From: Streptomyces sp. LUP30
GTDB taxonomy: Bacteria; Actinomycetota; Actinomycetes; Streptomycetales; Streptomycetaceae
Reading direction: 5' to 3'
Length of the DNA: 64,000 bases
NCBI RefSeq assembly: GCF_001746365.1
Contig: NZ_MJAJ01000010.1
Span: 1-64,000 of the forward strand
The notes beneath the pieces are model-generated. The model ran no database searches. It was given only the letters and a program-made list of their open reading frames with translations, and had not been told where the DNA came from. This document shows positions 25,505 to 34,756 of the stretch, one piece after another. Positions within the stretch are counted from its first letter, which is position 1; every line of letters begins with the position of its first letter. The position numbers and the translations under genes were made by a program.

Positions 25505-25554
25505 GCACCCGGCGTCCCGGCGCCGCGGCGCCGCGGCGCCGGGACGCCGGGTGC
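25505..25554. repeat. 50-bp perfect palindrome
   Basis: Every base of 25505-25529 pairs with 25530-25554, with no spacer. The outer arms read GCACCCGGCGTCCC and its complement and the centre is CGCGGC/GCCGCG. It lies 51 bp after the terminator above and 155 bp before the FkbM gene. It could be a second terminator or a protein-binding site; the lack of a loop makes it unusual. The remaining bases of 25388-25708 show no gene. Confidence 0.9.
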
Positions 25555-25708
25555 ACGCGGCGGACGCGTCGCACCGGGTGGCGAAACGCCCTCGCCCGAC
25601 GGCCGGAGGCCGCGCCCGCGGACACTCGGACACCGAGCCGTCGGACGGACGGTCGAAAGTGGTCCAAGCCGCAGACCGCCCGCCGTCCCGTCTGATAGGG
25701 CTGGGAGG

Positions 25709-26656
25709 ATGCAGACCCTTTATCGACGACTGCTGGCTCTGATGCCCCGCATCGGCGTCCAGGTGACCGACCTCGGGCCGGGAACGGCGGTGGTCGCCCG
25801 CCGTGGCCGTCCGTACCGGGCCACCGGCGCGGGCAGGGACACCTGGGTGCTGCGGCGGACCCGGGACGGCGAACGCCCCGTGGTGGACGACGGCGAGGCC
25901 GTGCGACTGGGCGACACCGAAGCCCTCCTCCTCATGCCCGCCCCGGACCGGCGCGACGAGCGCAAACTGCAGCTGGCCGCCGCCGAGTACCTGTGCACCC
26001 AGCACGTCACCGCGATGCTGGAGCTGTACGGGGTGAACTGCGTCTTCGACGTCGGAGCCAACACCGGCCAGTACGCCAAGCGGCTGCGCAGGCTCGGCTA
26101 CACCGGCCGGATCGTGTCCTTCGAACCCACCTCGGAGACGTTCGCCCGGCTGGAGAAGGCCGCCGCGGACGACCCCGCCTGGCAGGTGTTCCAGTGCGGT
26201 CTGGGCCGCGAGGAGACGACGGCGCAGATCCACACCGGCTGGAAGACGATGAACTCCCTGCTGTCGGCGAGCGACTACGGCAAGGACCGCTACAGCCGCT
26301 TCACCCAGGCCGACACCGAGGAGATCCGCGTCCGCCGGCTGGCGGACGTCATGGACGAGGCACTGGAGGGCCTCGCCGAACCGCGTCCGTTCCTCAAGAT
26401 GGACACCCAGGGCTACGACCTGGAGGTGTTCGCCGGAGGCGGGGAGCGGACGGCGGAGTTCGTGGGCATGCAGTCCGAGGTCGCGGTGCTCAAACTGTAC
26501 GAGGGCAGCCCCGGCATGGGCGAGGCCGTCGCGACGTACGAGGCGGCGGGCTTCGGCATCACGGGGATGTACCCGGTGACGCGCGAGGCGACCACGGGAC
26601 GCGTGATCGAGTTCGACTGCGTGCTGATGCGCGCGGACGCGGCGCCCACGCCGTAG
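25709..26656 (+). CDS. FkbM-family SAM-dependent methyltransferase
   Basis: 315 aa. About 90 unassigned N-terminal residues (MQTLYRRLLALMPRIGVQVT) precede a Rossmann methyltransferase: SAM motif VFDVGANTGQYAKRL, acidic motif IVSFEPTSETFA, and the FkbM-typical LKMDTQGYDLEVF. FkbM proteins methylate hydroxyls on sugars, polyketides or glycolipids. An isolated gene here with an esterase following; no biosynthetic cluster is evident. The ribosome sequence GGGAGG touches ATG 25709, an odd spacing; the next Met (25742) has none, so the annotated start is kept with reserve. Confidence 0.88.
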   Translation: MQTLYRRLLALMPRIGVQVTDLGPGTAVVARRGRPYRATGAGRDTWVLRRTRDGERPVVDDGEAVRLGDTEALLLMPAPDRRDERKLQLAAAEYLCTQHVTAMLELYGVNCVFDVGANTGQYAKRLRRLGYTGRIVSFEPTSETFARLEKAAADDPAWQVFQCGLGREETTAQIHTGWKTMNSLLSASDYGKDRYSRFTQADTEEIRVRRLADVMDEALEGLAEPRPFLKMDTQGYDLEVFAGGGERTAEFVGMQSEVAVLKLYEGSPGMGEAVATYEAAGFGITGMYPVTREATTGRVIEFDCVLMRADAAPTP

Positions 26657-26815
26657 AGCCGGAGGGCGGACGGGCGGCGCCTCGGCCTGCGGCCGTGTCA
26701 CCCGCCGAATGGCGGGCAGGTTCCGCCGTACGGCGGTGCTCGGGAAGGCGGCCGGCAGACCGAACATGAGCGGCACGAGCCGCCGCGCATCCGCGTTCCG
26801 CACGAGGAGTAGCCC

Positions 26816-27790
26816 ATGACGTCCCAGCCGCCGCCCTTCGACCCCGAGCTCGCCGCCGCCCTGGAACTCATCAAAGACATGATCCAGCCGGGGCTGTCCC
26901 TGGAGGACGTCGAAGCCGTCCGCCAGGGGCCGGGCATCGAACTGCTCGCCCAGCTCGACCTGACCGTGGGCGGGGCCTTCGAGGTCGAGGACCGCACGAT
27001 CCCGGGATCAGAGGGCGCCCCCGAGATCTCCCTGCTGATCTGCCGTCCGACCTCGCCGGCCCCGAACCGGCCCCGCCCGGTCGTCTACCACACGCATGGC
27101 GGCGGGATGGTCCTCGGCGACAGACGGGTCGGCGTGGACGCGGTCCTCGACTGGGCCCGCGAACTCGACATGGTCGTGGTGTCCGTGGAGTACCGGCTGG
27201 CGCCCGAGCACCCGCATCCGGCGCCGGTCGAGGACGTGTACACCGGTCTGCTGTGGACGGCGGAGCACGCCGGGGAACTGGGCGCGGACCCGGAACGGAT
27301 CGTCATCGCCGGAGCCAGCGCGGGCGGCGGCCTCACCGCCGCGCTTGCCCTGATGCTGCGCGACCGCCGGGGACCGCGGCCGCTCGGCCAGCTGCTGATG
27401 TGCCCGATGCTGGACGACCGCAACGACACCTGTTCCAGCCACCAGATGGCAGGAGTCGGCGTCTGGGACCGCACGGCCAACGAGACCGGGTGGACGGCTC
27501 TGCTCGGCGAACGCCGCGGCGGCCCGGACGTCTCCCCGTACGCGGCGCCGGCCCGCGCCGAGGACCTGTCCGGGCTGCCCCCGGCCTTCCTCGACGTGGG
27601 CTCCGCGGAGACCTTCCGGGACGAGGTCGTCGCGTACGCCTCCCGGATCTGGCAGGCCGGCGGAATCGCCGAACTGCATGTCTGGCCGGGCGGCTTCCAC
27701 GGGTTCGACGGCTTCGCACCGCAGGTCGCGCTGTCCAGGTCGGCGCGGGCGGCCCACCTGGACTGGCTGCGACGACTGCTCGCCGAGTAG
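26816..27790 (+). CDS. Alpha/beta hydrolase, hormone-sensitive lipase family
   Basis: 324 aa from ATG 26816 with GAGGAG 6 nt upstream. Oxyanion motif HGGG (94-97) in YHTHGGGM, nucleophile Ser168 in GASAGG, an Asp in the FLDVGSAETFRDE region and His in PGGFHGFD make a full triad. VSVEYRLAPEHPHPAPVED is the classic HSL block. No signal peptide, so cytosolic esterase acting on short acyl esters or related carboxylic esters. Stands alone; no regulator overlaps it. Confidence 0.9.
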   Translation: MTSQPPPFDPELAAALELIKDMIQPGLSLEDVEAVRQGPGIELLAQLDLTVGGAFEVEDRTIPGSEGAPEISLLICRPTSPAPNRPRPVVYHTHGGGMVLGDRRVGVDAVLDWARELDMVVVSVEYRLAPEHPHPAPVEDVYTGLLWTAEHAGELGADPERIVIAGASAGGGLTAALALMLRDRRGPRPLGQLLMCPMLDDRNDTCSSHQMAGVGVWDRTANETGWTALLGERRGGPDVSPYAAPARAEDLSGLPPAFLDVGSAETFRDEVVAYASRIWQAGGIAELHVWPGGFHGFDGFAPQVALSRSARAAHLDWLRRLLAE

Positions 27791-28324
27791 CCCGCCACCC
27801 ACGGCGCTCCACAGCCCGTCCGGCCGTCCCGCCCCCGACTCCGGCGCACACCGGGGGCACGGGTCACGGGGGGAGACGGACCGACCGCCGGCCCGTCGTA
27901 CGCCCGCCCGCCCCTGCCCCCGACGGACGGCGGCCGGGCCGAAACGGACCGGGCCGAACGGACGGGTGCGACGGGCCCAGGCGGCGGATCCCGTGCGGCG
28001 GGCCTGAGGTGGCGAACCTGGTGCGGCGGCTGCGGCCGCCGGGTGCCCGAGCCGACGCCACCGGGTGATCGCCCTCCGGCACCGGCCGGCCCACGCCCCC
28101 GCCCGGCCCGCCGGGCGCAGCCACGACAGGGCCGAATCGGCGGGACGAGCCCGACGAGACGGATCCGGCAGCGCGCCGCCGCCGGATCGGCCGGATCGGC
28201 CGGATCGGCGGGGTCAAGGTCTACCGGCGTGATCGCGCTCCGGACCACGGGCGAGCGGGTTCCTCGCCCGCGGGCGTGGGTCGCGAACCTCCGCAGGACG
28301 GTTCCGGTGGCGCATCATGGCCGT
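27791..28324. other. Intergenic region with a short tandem repeat
   Basis: 534 bases without a supported gene. Several long frames are open here only because stop codons are rare in GC-rich DNA; none shows coding third-position bias with a start and ribosome site. It contains the repeat at 28182-28208 and must hold the promoter of the PucR-type gene. Confidence 0.5.
28182..28208. repeat. Three perfect tandem copies of CCGGATCGG
   Basis: Nine-base unit repeated three times without interruption, about 115 bp before the PucR-type gene. It may be a slippage product or a regulator-binding array. Confidence 0.85.
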
Positions 28325-29314
28325 ATGAAAGAGCTGGCCGGACGGCTGACCGCACTGGATCCCGACGCCGGGGCGGCCGTACAGGTCATCGCCTACTTCG
28401 ACCGGCTGGCCGAGTCGCGGGCCGGGGTGGAGGCGCTGGTGCGCGGGGCCGCGGTGCTGTCCGGGGTGCCCGCGCGACTCGTCGATCCCGACCGGCTGGT
28501 GCGCGTCCGGGTGGAGGCGGACGGCACGCGCCGGGACACCGGCCTCCCGCCGGACCCGACGTGGCCGTCCGCGGCCCTGACGCCGGGTGGCGCGCCCGCC
28601 CTGTGGCTGGAACGCGCCGACGCACAGCCGAGCGTCGTCGACGCCGTGATCCTGGAGCGGGCGGCCGGCGCGGCACGCCTCGTGCTCGACCGCACCCGTG
28701 GACGGGCGCCGCTGGACGATCCCGCGCTGGTCGAGACCCTCGTCGACGCCACCGCGGCCGATCCGGCCCGGCTGCACGCGGCCCGCCGGCTCGGCCTCGA
28801 CCCCGCCGCCTCCTTCCGCGCCGTGGCCGTGCCCGACGGCCCGCCCCGGGTGCTGCCCGCCGGCCTCCGGCACCCCGTCGCCGTCGGCCGGGCCGGAGTC
28901 GGGCCCGCGGCGCCCGTGACGGGCCTGCCCCGCTCCTGGGCCGCCGCCCGCACCGCGCTCAGGTTCGCCGCGGAGGGCACCGCGCAGGACCCCGGTCCGC
29001 GGGTCGTGCACGCCGACGAGCTCGGAGGCATCGCCCTGCTGGCCGACCTCGTCGTACCGGGGGCCGAAGCACCGGCGGACGTCCAGGCGGTCGAGGCCGC
29101 CGCCGCGGACGCCCCCTGGTCGCTCGCCACCCTCCATGCCGTCGCCGCGACGGCGAGTCTGCGGGCGGCGGCGGCCGAGGCGAACGTCCACCACAGCACG
29201 CTCCAGGACCGGCTGGCCCACGCCGAGCATCTGCTGGGATGGCCGGTGCGCACCCCCCAGGGCCGGCTGCGGCTGCACCTCGCGCTGACCATGCGCCGGC
29301 TGACGCGCTCGTAG
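28325..29314 (+). CDS. PucR-type transcriptional regulator
   Basis: 329 aa from ATG 28325; no good ribosome site, so translation could be leaderless. The C-terminal 65 residues (DAPWSLATLHAVAATASLRA, then AEANVHHSTLQDRLAHAEHL and TPQGRLRLHLALTMRRL) form the PucR C-terminal helix-turn-helix. The N-terminal two thirds is a GAF/GGDEF-like ligand region without recognised catalytic motifs. PucR/CdaR proteins activate purine, sugar-acid or amino-acid catabolic genes; no such operon is adjacent. Target unknown. Confidence 0.82.
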   Translation: MKELAGRLTALDPDAGAAVQVIAYFDRLAESRAGVEALVRGAAVLSGVPARLVDPDRLVRVRVEADGTRRDTGLPPDPTWPSAALTPGGAPALWLERADAQPSVVDAVILERAAGAARLVLDRTRGRAPLDDPALVETLVDATAADPARLHAARRLGLDPAASFRAVAVPDGPPRVLPAGLRHPVAVGRAGVGPAAPVTGLPRSWAAARTALRFAAEGTAQDPGPRVVHADELGGIALLADLVVPGAEAPADVQAVEAAAADAPWSLATLHAVAATASLRAAAAEANVHHSTLQDRLAHAEHLLGWPVRTPQGRLRLHLALTMRRLTRS

Positions 29315-29496
29315 CCGCGCCCCCGGAGCACTCGCGGACCGCAGACTGCCGCCGCGTGTGCGGCGGAGTGGGGGCGATCCGGCGCCGGGCTCCCGCGGGC
29401 GCCGGGTGACCGCCCGGCAGGATTCACACCGTCCCTACGGTCGCCGGATAGACTCGGGCCCCCTGTTCGAACGGATCATCGTCCAAGGGGTATCCC

Positions 29497-30756
29497 GTGA
29501 CCGATCGCGCTTCCGTCCGCACCCTTGCGAGGGCCGTTCGCGGGAGCCGGCCGACGCCCGATCTCCTCGCCCACGCCACCTTCTTCGTCGTGGTCGGCGC
29601 CGGACTGGTGCGGCTGGTGCAGTCCGGGATCGGGCTGTGCTGGGAGATCGTCGGCGTCAGCGCGATGCTGGCGCTGGTGTACACGGGCGGGCTCGCCGCC
29701 GGGCAGCGGCTGGGGCGGGTCGGCGGACGACTGTGGGTCGCGGCGTTGTGGGGGCTGTGGACCGGGCTGGTCCTCCTCGCTCCCTTCTCCCTCACCAAGG
29801 CCTACGCGTGGGGCGCCCTGCCGCTGGCGTGTGCGGCACTGCGGGTGCTCGGTCGGCGGGCGGCCGTGGTGGCGGTGGCCGCCCTCACGGTCGTCCTCGC
29901 CGGCCAACTCGCCCGCAGCGCCGGCGGGTTCGATCCGGAGATCGTCCTGATCCCGGTGGCCGCCGTGTGGGGCACGGTCGCCCTCTACCGCTCCCAGCAG
30001 CGCTCCGCCGCCGAACGGCTGCGTCTGGTCGAGGAGTTGCGCGGCGCCCGCGACGTCCTGGCCCGGCAGCAGCGGCAGGCCGGGGTGCTGGCCGAGCGGG
30101 CCCGGATCGCCCGGGACCTGCACGACACGCTGGCCCAGGAGCTCTCCGGCGGCGTCATGCTGCTGCAGGCCGCGCAGCGCGACTGGGACGCGCGGCCGGA
30201 GGTGGCGCGCACCCGGGTGCGGGCGGTCGCCGACGGGCTGCACGCCAATCTCCTCGAGACCCGCAGGATCATCCGCGACCTGACGCCGTCCGCCGTCGAC
30301 GAGGCCGGGCTGGAGGACGCGCTGCGACTGCTGTGCGCCCGCGCCGAGGCGGAGGGCGCCGCGGCCCGTGTGCGGTTCCGCTCCGTCGGCGCCCGCCGGC
30401 CGGTCCTCGACGGGCGGACGGCGGCGACCCTGTTCCGGGTCGCGCAGAGCACGCTGGCCAATGTGCGCGAGCACGCCCGCGCGGTGAACGTGCAGGTCAC
30501 CCTGGAGGCCCGGGTGGACCGCGTGGAGCTCGAAGTGCGGGACGACGGCGCCGGGTTCGTGACCGGCCGACCCGATGTCCCGTCCCGGGCCGCGCGAGGT
30601 CTTGGACTCCCCGCGGCCCGGGCACGGCTGCGCGAGTGCGGCGGCGATCTCGAGGTGGGCAGCGCGCCGGGGCGGGGCACTTCCGTGCGGGCGACGGTCC
30701 CCGCGGCGCCGGTGCTCCGGCCGGCCGGGACGCCACGTGCCGCGGCCGTCCGGTGA
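29497..30756 (+). CDS. Sensor histidine kinase, NarL-partner (HisKA_3) type
   Basis: 419 aa from GTG 29497 with AAGGGG upstream. Five or six membrane helices fill residues 22-165 with little extracellular loop, so it probably senses through the membrane. Phosphoacceptor His209 lies in RARIARDLHDTLAQ. The ATPase domain has the N box TLANVREHA and G boxes DDGAGF and GLGLPAARARL. The stop overlaps the response regulator start (GTGA). DesK/MacS-like arrangement; signal unknown, membrane state or an antibiotic being common for this class. Confidence 0.9.
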   Translation: MTDRASVRTLARAVRGSRPTPDLLAHATFFVVVGAGLVRLVQSGIGLCWEIVGVSAMLALVYTGGLAAGQRLGRVGGRLWVAALWGLWTGLVLLAPFSLTKAYAWGALPLACAALRVLGRRAAVVAVAALTVVLAGQLARSAGGFDPEIVLIPVAAVWGTVALYRSQQRSAAERLRLVEELRGARDVLARQQRQAGVLAERARIARDLHDTLAQELSGGVMLLQAAQRDWDARPEVARTRVRAVADGLHANLLETRRIIRDLTPSAVDEAGLEDALRLLCARAEAEGAAARVRFRSVGARRPVLDGRTAATLFRVAQSTLANVREHARAVNVQVTLEARVDRVELEVRDDGAGFVTGRPDVPSRAARGLGLPAARARLRECGGDLEVGSAPGRGTSVRATVPAAPVLRPAGTPRAAAVR

Positions 30757-31403
30757 GCGGCGCTCCGTTGCGGCTGCTGGTCGCGGACGACCATGCCGTC
30801 GTACGGGCCGGGTTGCGTGCGCTGTTGGAGGGCGAGCCGGATCTGCGGGTGACCGCTGAGGCGGCGTCCGGGGAGGAGGCCGTCCGGCTCGCGGAGCGGC
30901 TGGCGCCGGACGTGGTCCTGATGGATCTGCGGTTCGGCGGCGGGGGCCGGTCCGGGATCGACGGGGTCGAGGCGGTGCGCAGACTGGCGGCCGGGGCGCC
31001 GGCGACCGCGGTGGTGATGCTGACGAGTTACTCGGGCCGGGCGGACGTGGTGCGCGCGCTGGAGGCGGGGGCCCGGGGGTATGTACTGAAGGCGGGGCCG
31101 CCGGAGGAGCTGTTCCGGGCGGTGCGCGGCGCGGCCGCCGGTGCGCTCGGGCTCGCGCCGGAGGTCGTGGGCGAGCTGGTGTCTCACGTCCCGTCCGGTG
31201 AGCGGGAGTTGAGCGGGCGGGAGGTCGAGGTGGTGCGGCTGCTGGCCGACGGGCTGAGCAACCGTTCCATCGCCGAGGCGTTGTTCCTGAGCGAGGCCAC
31301 CGTCAAGACGCATCTGGTGCGCGTCTACCGGAAGCTGGGCGCGGACAACCGGGCGGCGGCGGTGTCGGAGGCCGTGCGCAGGGGACTGCTGGACCTCGCG
31401 TAG
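30753..31403 (+). CDS. NarL/FixJ-type response regulator
   Basis: 216 aa, start GTG overlapping the kinase stop by 4 nt. Receiver domain: acidic pair Asp12-Asp13, phosphorylation site Asp58 (VVLMDLRF), Thr/Ser in MLTSYS and Lys in GYVLKAG. An inserted GGGGRSG after Asp58 lengthens the beta3-alpha3 loop. LuxR-type DNA-binding domain: ELSGREVEVVRLLADGLSNR, then LFLSEATVKTHLVRVYRKLG. Forms a two-component system with the preceding kinase. Ends at a hairpin shared with the convergent transporter gene. Confidence 0.92.
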   Translation: MSGAPLRLLVADDHAVVRAGLRALLEGEPDLRVTAEAASGEEAVRLAERLAPDVVLMDLRFGGGGRSGIDGVEAVRRLAAGAPATAVVMLTSYSGRADVVRALEAGARGYVLKAGPPEELFRAVRGAAAGALGLAPEVVGELVSHVPSGERELSGREVEVVRLLADGLSNRSIAEALFLSEATVKTHLVRVYRKLGADNRAAAVSEAVRRGLLDLA

Positions 31404-31407
31404 CGGC

Positions 31408-31439
31408 CGGGGGCGACCCGTGCGTCCCGGCCGCCCCCG
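31408..31439. terminator. Terminator between response regulator and MFS genes
   Basis: CGGGGGCG (31408-31415) pairs with CGCCCCCG (31432-31439) around a 16-nt loop between convergent genes. Confidence 0.6.
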
Positions 31440-31448
31440 ACGGTGGTC

Positions 31449-32906
31449 TCAGACCGTGGCCTGCTCGGGTGCGGCGGCCCGGTCGGGTCCGTCGCCGTCG
31501 GCCGTGGCGGCGCGCGCGCCGGGGATGACGGCGGCGACGGCCGCGGAGACCAGGGCGAGTCCGCCTCCGACGAGGAGCGCGGTGCGGAAGCCTGCCTCCG
31601 AGGCGAGGGTGTGGCCGCCCAGGGTGGTGGTCATCTGGGAGAGGATCACGCCGATGACGGCGGAGCCGATCGAGGTGCCCAGTGAGCGCATGAGGGTGTT
31701 GAAGCCGTTGGCGGCGGCGGTCTCCGTGATCGGGACCGAACTCATGATCAGCGCGGGCATCGCGCCGTAGGCGAGGCCCACCCCGCTGCTGGTGATGATC
31801 GTGACCAGCATGACGCCCCAGGCCGAGCCGATCAGCGCCATGGAGGCGAAGTAGCCCGCGGCGAGCACCAGAGCGCCGCAGACCAGGGTGAACTTGGGAC
31901 CGCGGGCGTTGGTGAGCTTTCCGCCGAGCGGGGAGACGAGCATCATCATCAGGCCGCCGGGCGCGATCCACAGGCCGGCCGCGAGCATCGACTGTCCGAG
32001 GCCGTAGCCGGTGGCCTCGGGGAACTGCAGCAGCTGCGGCATCACCAGCATGCTCGCGTACATGCCGAAGCCGATGAAGACCGACGCCACGTTGGTCAGC
32101 AGCACCCGGGGGCGGGCCGTGGTGCGCAGGTCGACCAGGGGGTCGGTGGTGCGCACCTCCCACATACCCCAGGCGAGCAGCGCCACGAGGGCGAGGGCGA
32201 ACAGGCCGAGAGTGGTGGCCGAGGCCCAGCCCCAGTCGCCGCCCTTGGAGACGGCGAGCAGCAGGGAGACCAGGCCGACGCCGAGGCCGACCGCGCCGGG
32301 CAGGTCGAAGCGCTGGCCCTTGGCGCCGGCGGGGACGTCCGGGACGAGCAGGAAGATCAGGACGGCGACGACGGTCGCCAGCGCGGCGGAGCCCCAGAAC
32401 AGGACCCGCCAGTTCGCGTACTGGGCGACCGCGGCGGCCAGCGGGAGGCCGATGGCGCCGCCGATGCCCATGGAGGCGCTGACCAGGGCGATGGAGCCGC
32501 TCAGCTTCTCCGCCGGTACGACGTCCCGGAGCAGGGCGATGCCGAGCGGCACCATGCCCATGCCCATGCCCTGGAGTCCGCGTCCCACGATCATCGTGAC
32601 GACGTCGGAGGCGAAGGCGCACACCACCGAGCCGATGATCAGCGGCACCGAGCAGGCGAGCAGCATGCGGCGTTTGCCCACCAGGTCGCCGAGGCGGCCG
32701 ACGACCGGCACGCACACGGCGGCGACCAGCAGGGTGACCGTGATCACCCAGGCCGCGTTCGAGGACGAGGTGTCCAGGATCTGCGGCAGTTCGGCTATCA
32801 GGGGCGTGACCAGCGTCTGCATGATGGCCGCCGTGGTGCCGGCGAAGGCCAGTGTGGCGATCACGGCGCCCGGGCGGGCCGTGATGTGGGGAGCGGGGGC
32901 GCCCAT
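31449..32906 (-). CDS. MFS multidrug exporter, DHA2 (14-TM, EmrB/QacA) family
   Basis: 485 aa from ATG 32906 (GAGGAG 5 nt upstream). About 14 hydrophobic helices, the loop motif GRLGDLVGKRRML between helices 2 and 3 (motif A), and the antiporter motif C-like GASMGIGGAIGLPLAAA region (SASMGIGGAIGLP). Exports hydrophobic drugs or metabolites in exchange for protons. Divergent, 177 bp apart, from a MarR gene, the standard regulator/exporter pair. Substrate unknown. Confidence 0.9.
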   Translation of the reverse strand: MGAPAPHITARPGAVIATLAFAGTTAAIMQTLVTPLIAELPQILDTSSSNAAWVITVTLLVAAVCVPVVGRLGDLVGKRRMLLACSVPLIIGSVVCAFASDVVTMIVGRGLQGMGMGMVPLGIALLRDVVPAEKLSGSIALVSASMGIGGAIGLPLAAAVAQYANWRVLFWGSAALATVVAVLIFLLVPDVPAGAKGQRFDLPGAVGLGVGLVSLLLAVSKGGDWGWASATTLGLFALALVALLAWGMWEVRTTDPLVDLRTTARPRVLLTNVASVFIGFGMYASMLVMPQLLQFPEATGYGLGQSMLAAGLWIAPGGLMMMLVSPLGGKLTNARGPKFTLVCGALVLAAGYFASMALIGSAWGVMLVTIITSSGVGLAYGAMPALIMSSVPITETAAANGFNTLMRSLGTSIGSAVIGVILSQMTTTLGGHTLASEAGFRTALLVGGGLALVSAAVAAVIPGARAATADGDGPDRAAAPEQATV

Positions 32907-33031
32907 GGGACTCCTCGACTGGGATGTTCGGGTGAGGGGTGCGCGGTGAGGGGTGCGGGCCGCGCTGCCGGAGAAGGCGTGAGGATGTGCATCGTACATG
33001 TCGTATGTATCGACCACATCGCATGGGGCAT

Positions 33032-33044
33032 GCACACGATGTGC
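33032..33044. promoter_or_regulatory. Dyad GCACACGATGTGC in the MFS/MarR gap
   Basis: GCACA/TGTGC with a 3-nt centre, 40 nt before the MarR ATG; a looser dyad of ATCGTACAT and ATGTATCGA lies at about 32990-33012. Candidate MarR operators that could control both divergent genes. Confidence 0.4.
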
Positions 33045-33083
33045 CAGGATGGTCGGGCCGCACGGAAACCGGAGGCCGGGCCC

Positions 33084-33539
33084 ATGGAGTCGCCGACCCA
33101 CGAGGTCGAGTACGAGCAGATGCTGCTCAGCCGCTACTCGTTCCTGAACCAGCGCGGCGGCCGCCGCAAGAACAGCCTGATGGAGCGCAGTGCGTACATC
33201 ATGCTGAGCCGTATCCGGATCCAGGGGCCCATGTCGATCGGGGAGCTCAGCGACGCGTTCGGCCTGGACGCGTCCACACTGAACCGGCAGACCGCGGCGG
33301 CGATGCGGGCCGGGCTCATCGAGCGGATCCCCGATCCCGAGGGCGGCATGGCGCGCAAGTTCCGGCTCACCGACGAGGGCATGCGCCTGCTGGAAGAGGA
33401 GCGCGAGGGGATCGTCGACGCCCTGGGTCAGGTGATGGCCGACTGGCCGGACGAGGACGTCGCCGCGTTCGCGGCCTATCTGCGGCGCTTCAACAACGGC
33501 ATCGAGGCCATCGGCGGCCGCCCCTGGCCGCGCCCCTAG
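33084..33539 (+). CDS. MarR-family regulator, partner of the MFS exporter
   Basis: 151 aa from ATG 33084 with GGAGG 8 nt upstream; the longer open frame upstream runs through the operator region. Starts MESPTHEVEYEQMLLSRY; winged helix in MSIGELSDAFGLDASTLNRQ and TAAAMRAGLIERIPDPEGG, wing RKFRLTDEG. One of the basic-rich MarR subfamilies that govern DHA2 exporters. Predicted repressor of itself and the divergent exporter, relieved by the exporter's substrates. Convergent with the FGE-like gene 21 nt away. Confidence 0.87.
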   Translation: MESPTHEVEYEQMLLSRYSFLNQRGGRRKNSLMERSAYIMLSRIRIQGPMSIGELSDAFGLDASTLNRQTAAAMRAGLIERIPDPEGGMARKFRLTDEGMRLLEEEREGIVDALGQVMADWPDEDVAAFAAYLRRFNNGIEAIGGRPWPRP

Positions 33540-33560
33540 CGCCGGGCTCGCTCGCGCTCG

Positions 33561-34235
33561 TCAGCGCGCCGTGCGCGCGACGCGGAACCCCACGTCGTCG
33601 ACCCGGAACGTGGGATGGCTGCGGCGGCGCACCGAGGCCCGGCAGCTCCAGTGCTCGTCGAACCAGCCGCCGCCGCGCAGGACGCGGTAGGCGCCGTAGA
33701 CCTCCGCGTCGTAGACGTCCCAGCACCATTCCCACACGTTGCCGAGCATGTCGTACAGGCCCCACGGGTTGGGAAGCCTGCCGCCCACCTCGTGGAGGCG
33801 CTCCCCGGAGTTGCCCCGGTGCCAGGCGATGTCGTCGAGCGGCCCGTAGCGCGGTCCCGGGGTGCCGGCGCGGCAGGCGTGCTCCCACTCCGCCTCGGTG
33901 GGCAGCCGGTACCCGTCGGCGGACGCGTCCCGGTCGACGGACTCGCCGTCGGTCCCCACCCGGTAGGCGGGCGTGAGGCCCTCCTGCCCGGACAGGGTGT
34001 TGCAGAAGTGGACCGCGTCCCACCAGGACACGCTCTCGACGGGCAGCCGGTCCGTACCCGCGCCGGACACGGGCCGGCCGGTGACGCGCGCGTACTGCTC
34101 GCGCGTGACCGGATGCGCCGCCAGCCGGTGGCCCGCCACGTCGACCGCCCAACTGCGACGCGTCCGCCGGTCCGAGAGGGTGACCGTGCCCGGCGGCACG
34201 GCGATCATCGTCAGGCCCTGCTCCCCCGCGTCCAT
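33561..34235 (-). CDS. Formylglycine-generating-enzyme-fold (SUMF1/sulfatase-modifying) protein
   Basis: 224 aa. FGE fold motifs: MIAVPPGTVTL start, HPVTREQYARV, PVESVSWWDAVHFCNTLS, YRLPTEAEWEHACRAGT, LYDMLGNVWEWCWD and RGGGWF ending in VGFRVART. True FGE oxidises a sulfatase cysteine using paired active-site cysteines with copper; here Cys residues appear at CWDV and in SCRAS, so activity is possible but unproven. No sulfatase gene is adjacent. Some members act in other oxidations (compare EgtB in this window). Cytosolic, no signal peptide. Confidence 0.83.
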   Translation of the reverse strand: MDAGEQGLTMIAVPPGTVTLSDRRTRRSWAVDVAGHRLAAHPVTREQYARVTGRPVSGAGTDRLPVESVSWWDAVHFCNTLSGQEGLTPAYRVGTDGESVDRDASADGYRLPTEAEWEHACRAGTPGPRYGPLDDIAWHRGNSGERLHEVGGRLPNPWGLYDMLGNVWEWCWDVYDAEVYGAYRVLRGGGWFDEHWSCRASVRRRSHPTFRVDDVGFRVARTAR

Positions 34236-34282
34236 GAGCGGATGATCTCATCAGCGGGAACGGGCGGGCGAGCCCCGGGAGG

Positions 34283-34756
34283 CTACGGCGCCTTCGGCGC
34301 GGCGGTCGGACCCGTACCGCGCAGCCGGCGGATGGTTCCGCCGAGCTGGGGCCGGAAGCGTGCCAGCGCCTCCGGCTGCGCGCTGACGACCCAGCGGGAG
34401 CCCACCAGGTACTGCCCTCCGTACGCGGAGGCGGCCTCCAGCCACGCCTCCTTGTGCCGCTCCTCGGGGAAGGTGGTGATGACGTAGTCGGACCCCTCCG
34501 TGTGGCAGACGCCCTCACGCAGTTCGTCCGCCTCTATGCGGATCCTGGCCGTACAGCCGGTCAGCCCGGCGATCACCTCGACCTTCGCCGGCGCCACGAC
34601 CCCTGCCTCGGGGGCGGCGGTCACCGTGGGCGGCATCGGCGCGTTCTTGTCGTCGGTGTCGCCCTCGCCGCCGCACGCGGCGGTGAAGGGGAACAGGGCC
34701 AGGCTGCCGGCCAGTGCGGCGCCGCGCACCAGGCGGGCCGTGGGCTGCTGAAACAC
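34283..34756 (-). CDS. Putative lipoprotein
   Basis: 157 aa from GTG 34756. Signal peptide with positively charged RLVRG, hydrophobic ALAGSLALFPF and lipobox TAAC-G, so Cys28 should be lipidated and the protein anchored outside the membrane. The mature part has Cys residues in GLTGCTARI and EGVCHTEG that could form a disulfide, and ends RPQLGGTIRRLRG. No known domain recognised. Lies next to the FGE-like gene on the same strand, 47 nt apart, possibly one unit. Confidence 0.75.
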   Translation of the reverse strand: MFQQPTARLVRGAALAGSLALFPFTAACGGEGDTDDKNAPMPPTVTAAPEAGVVAPAKVEVIAGLTGCTARIRIEADELREGVCHTEGSDYVITTFPEERHKEAWLEAASAYGGQYLVGSRWVVSAQPEALARFRPQLGGTIRRLRGTGPTAAPKAP

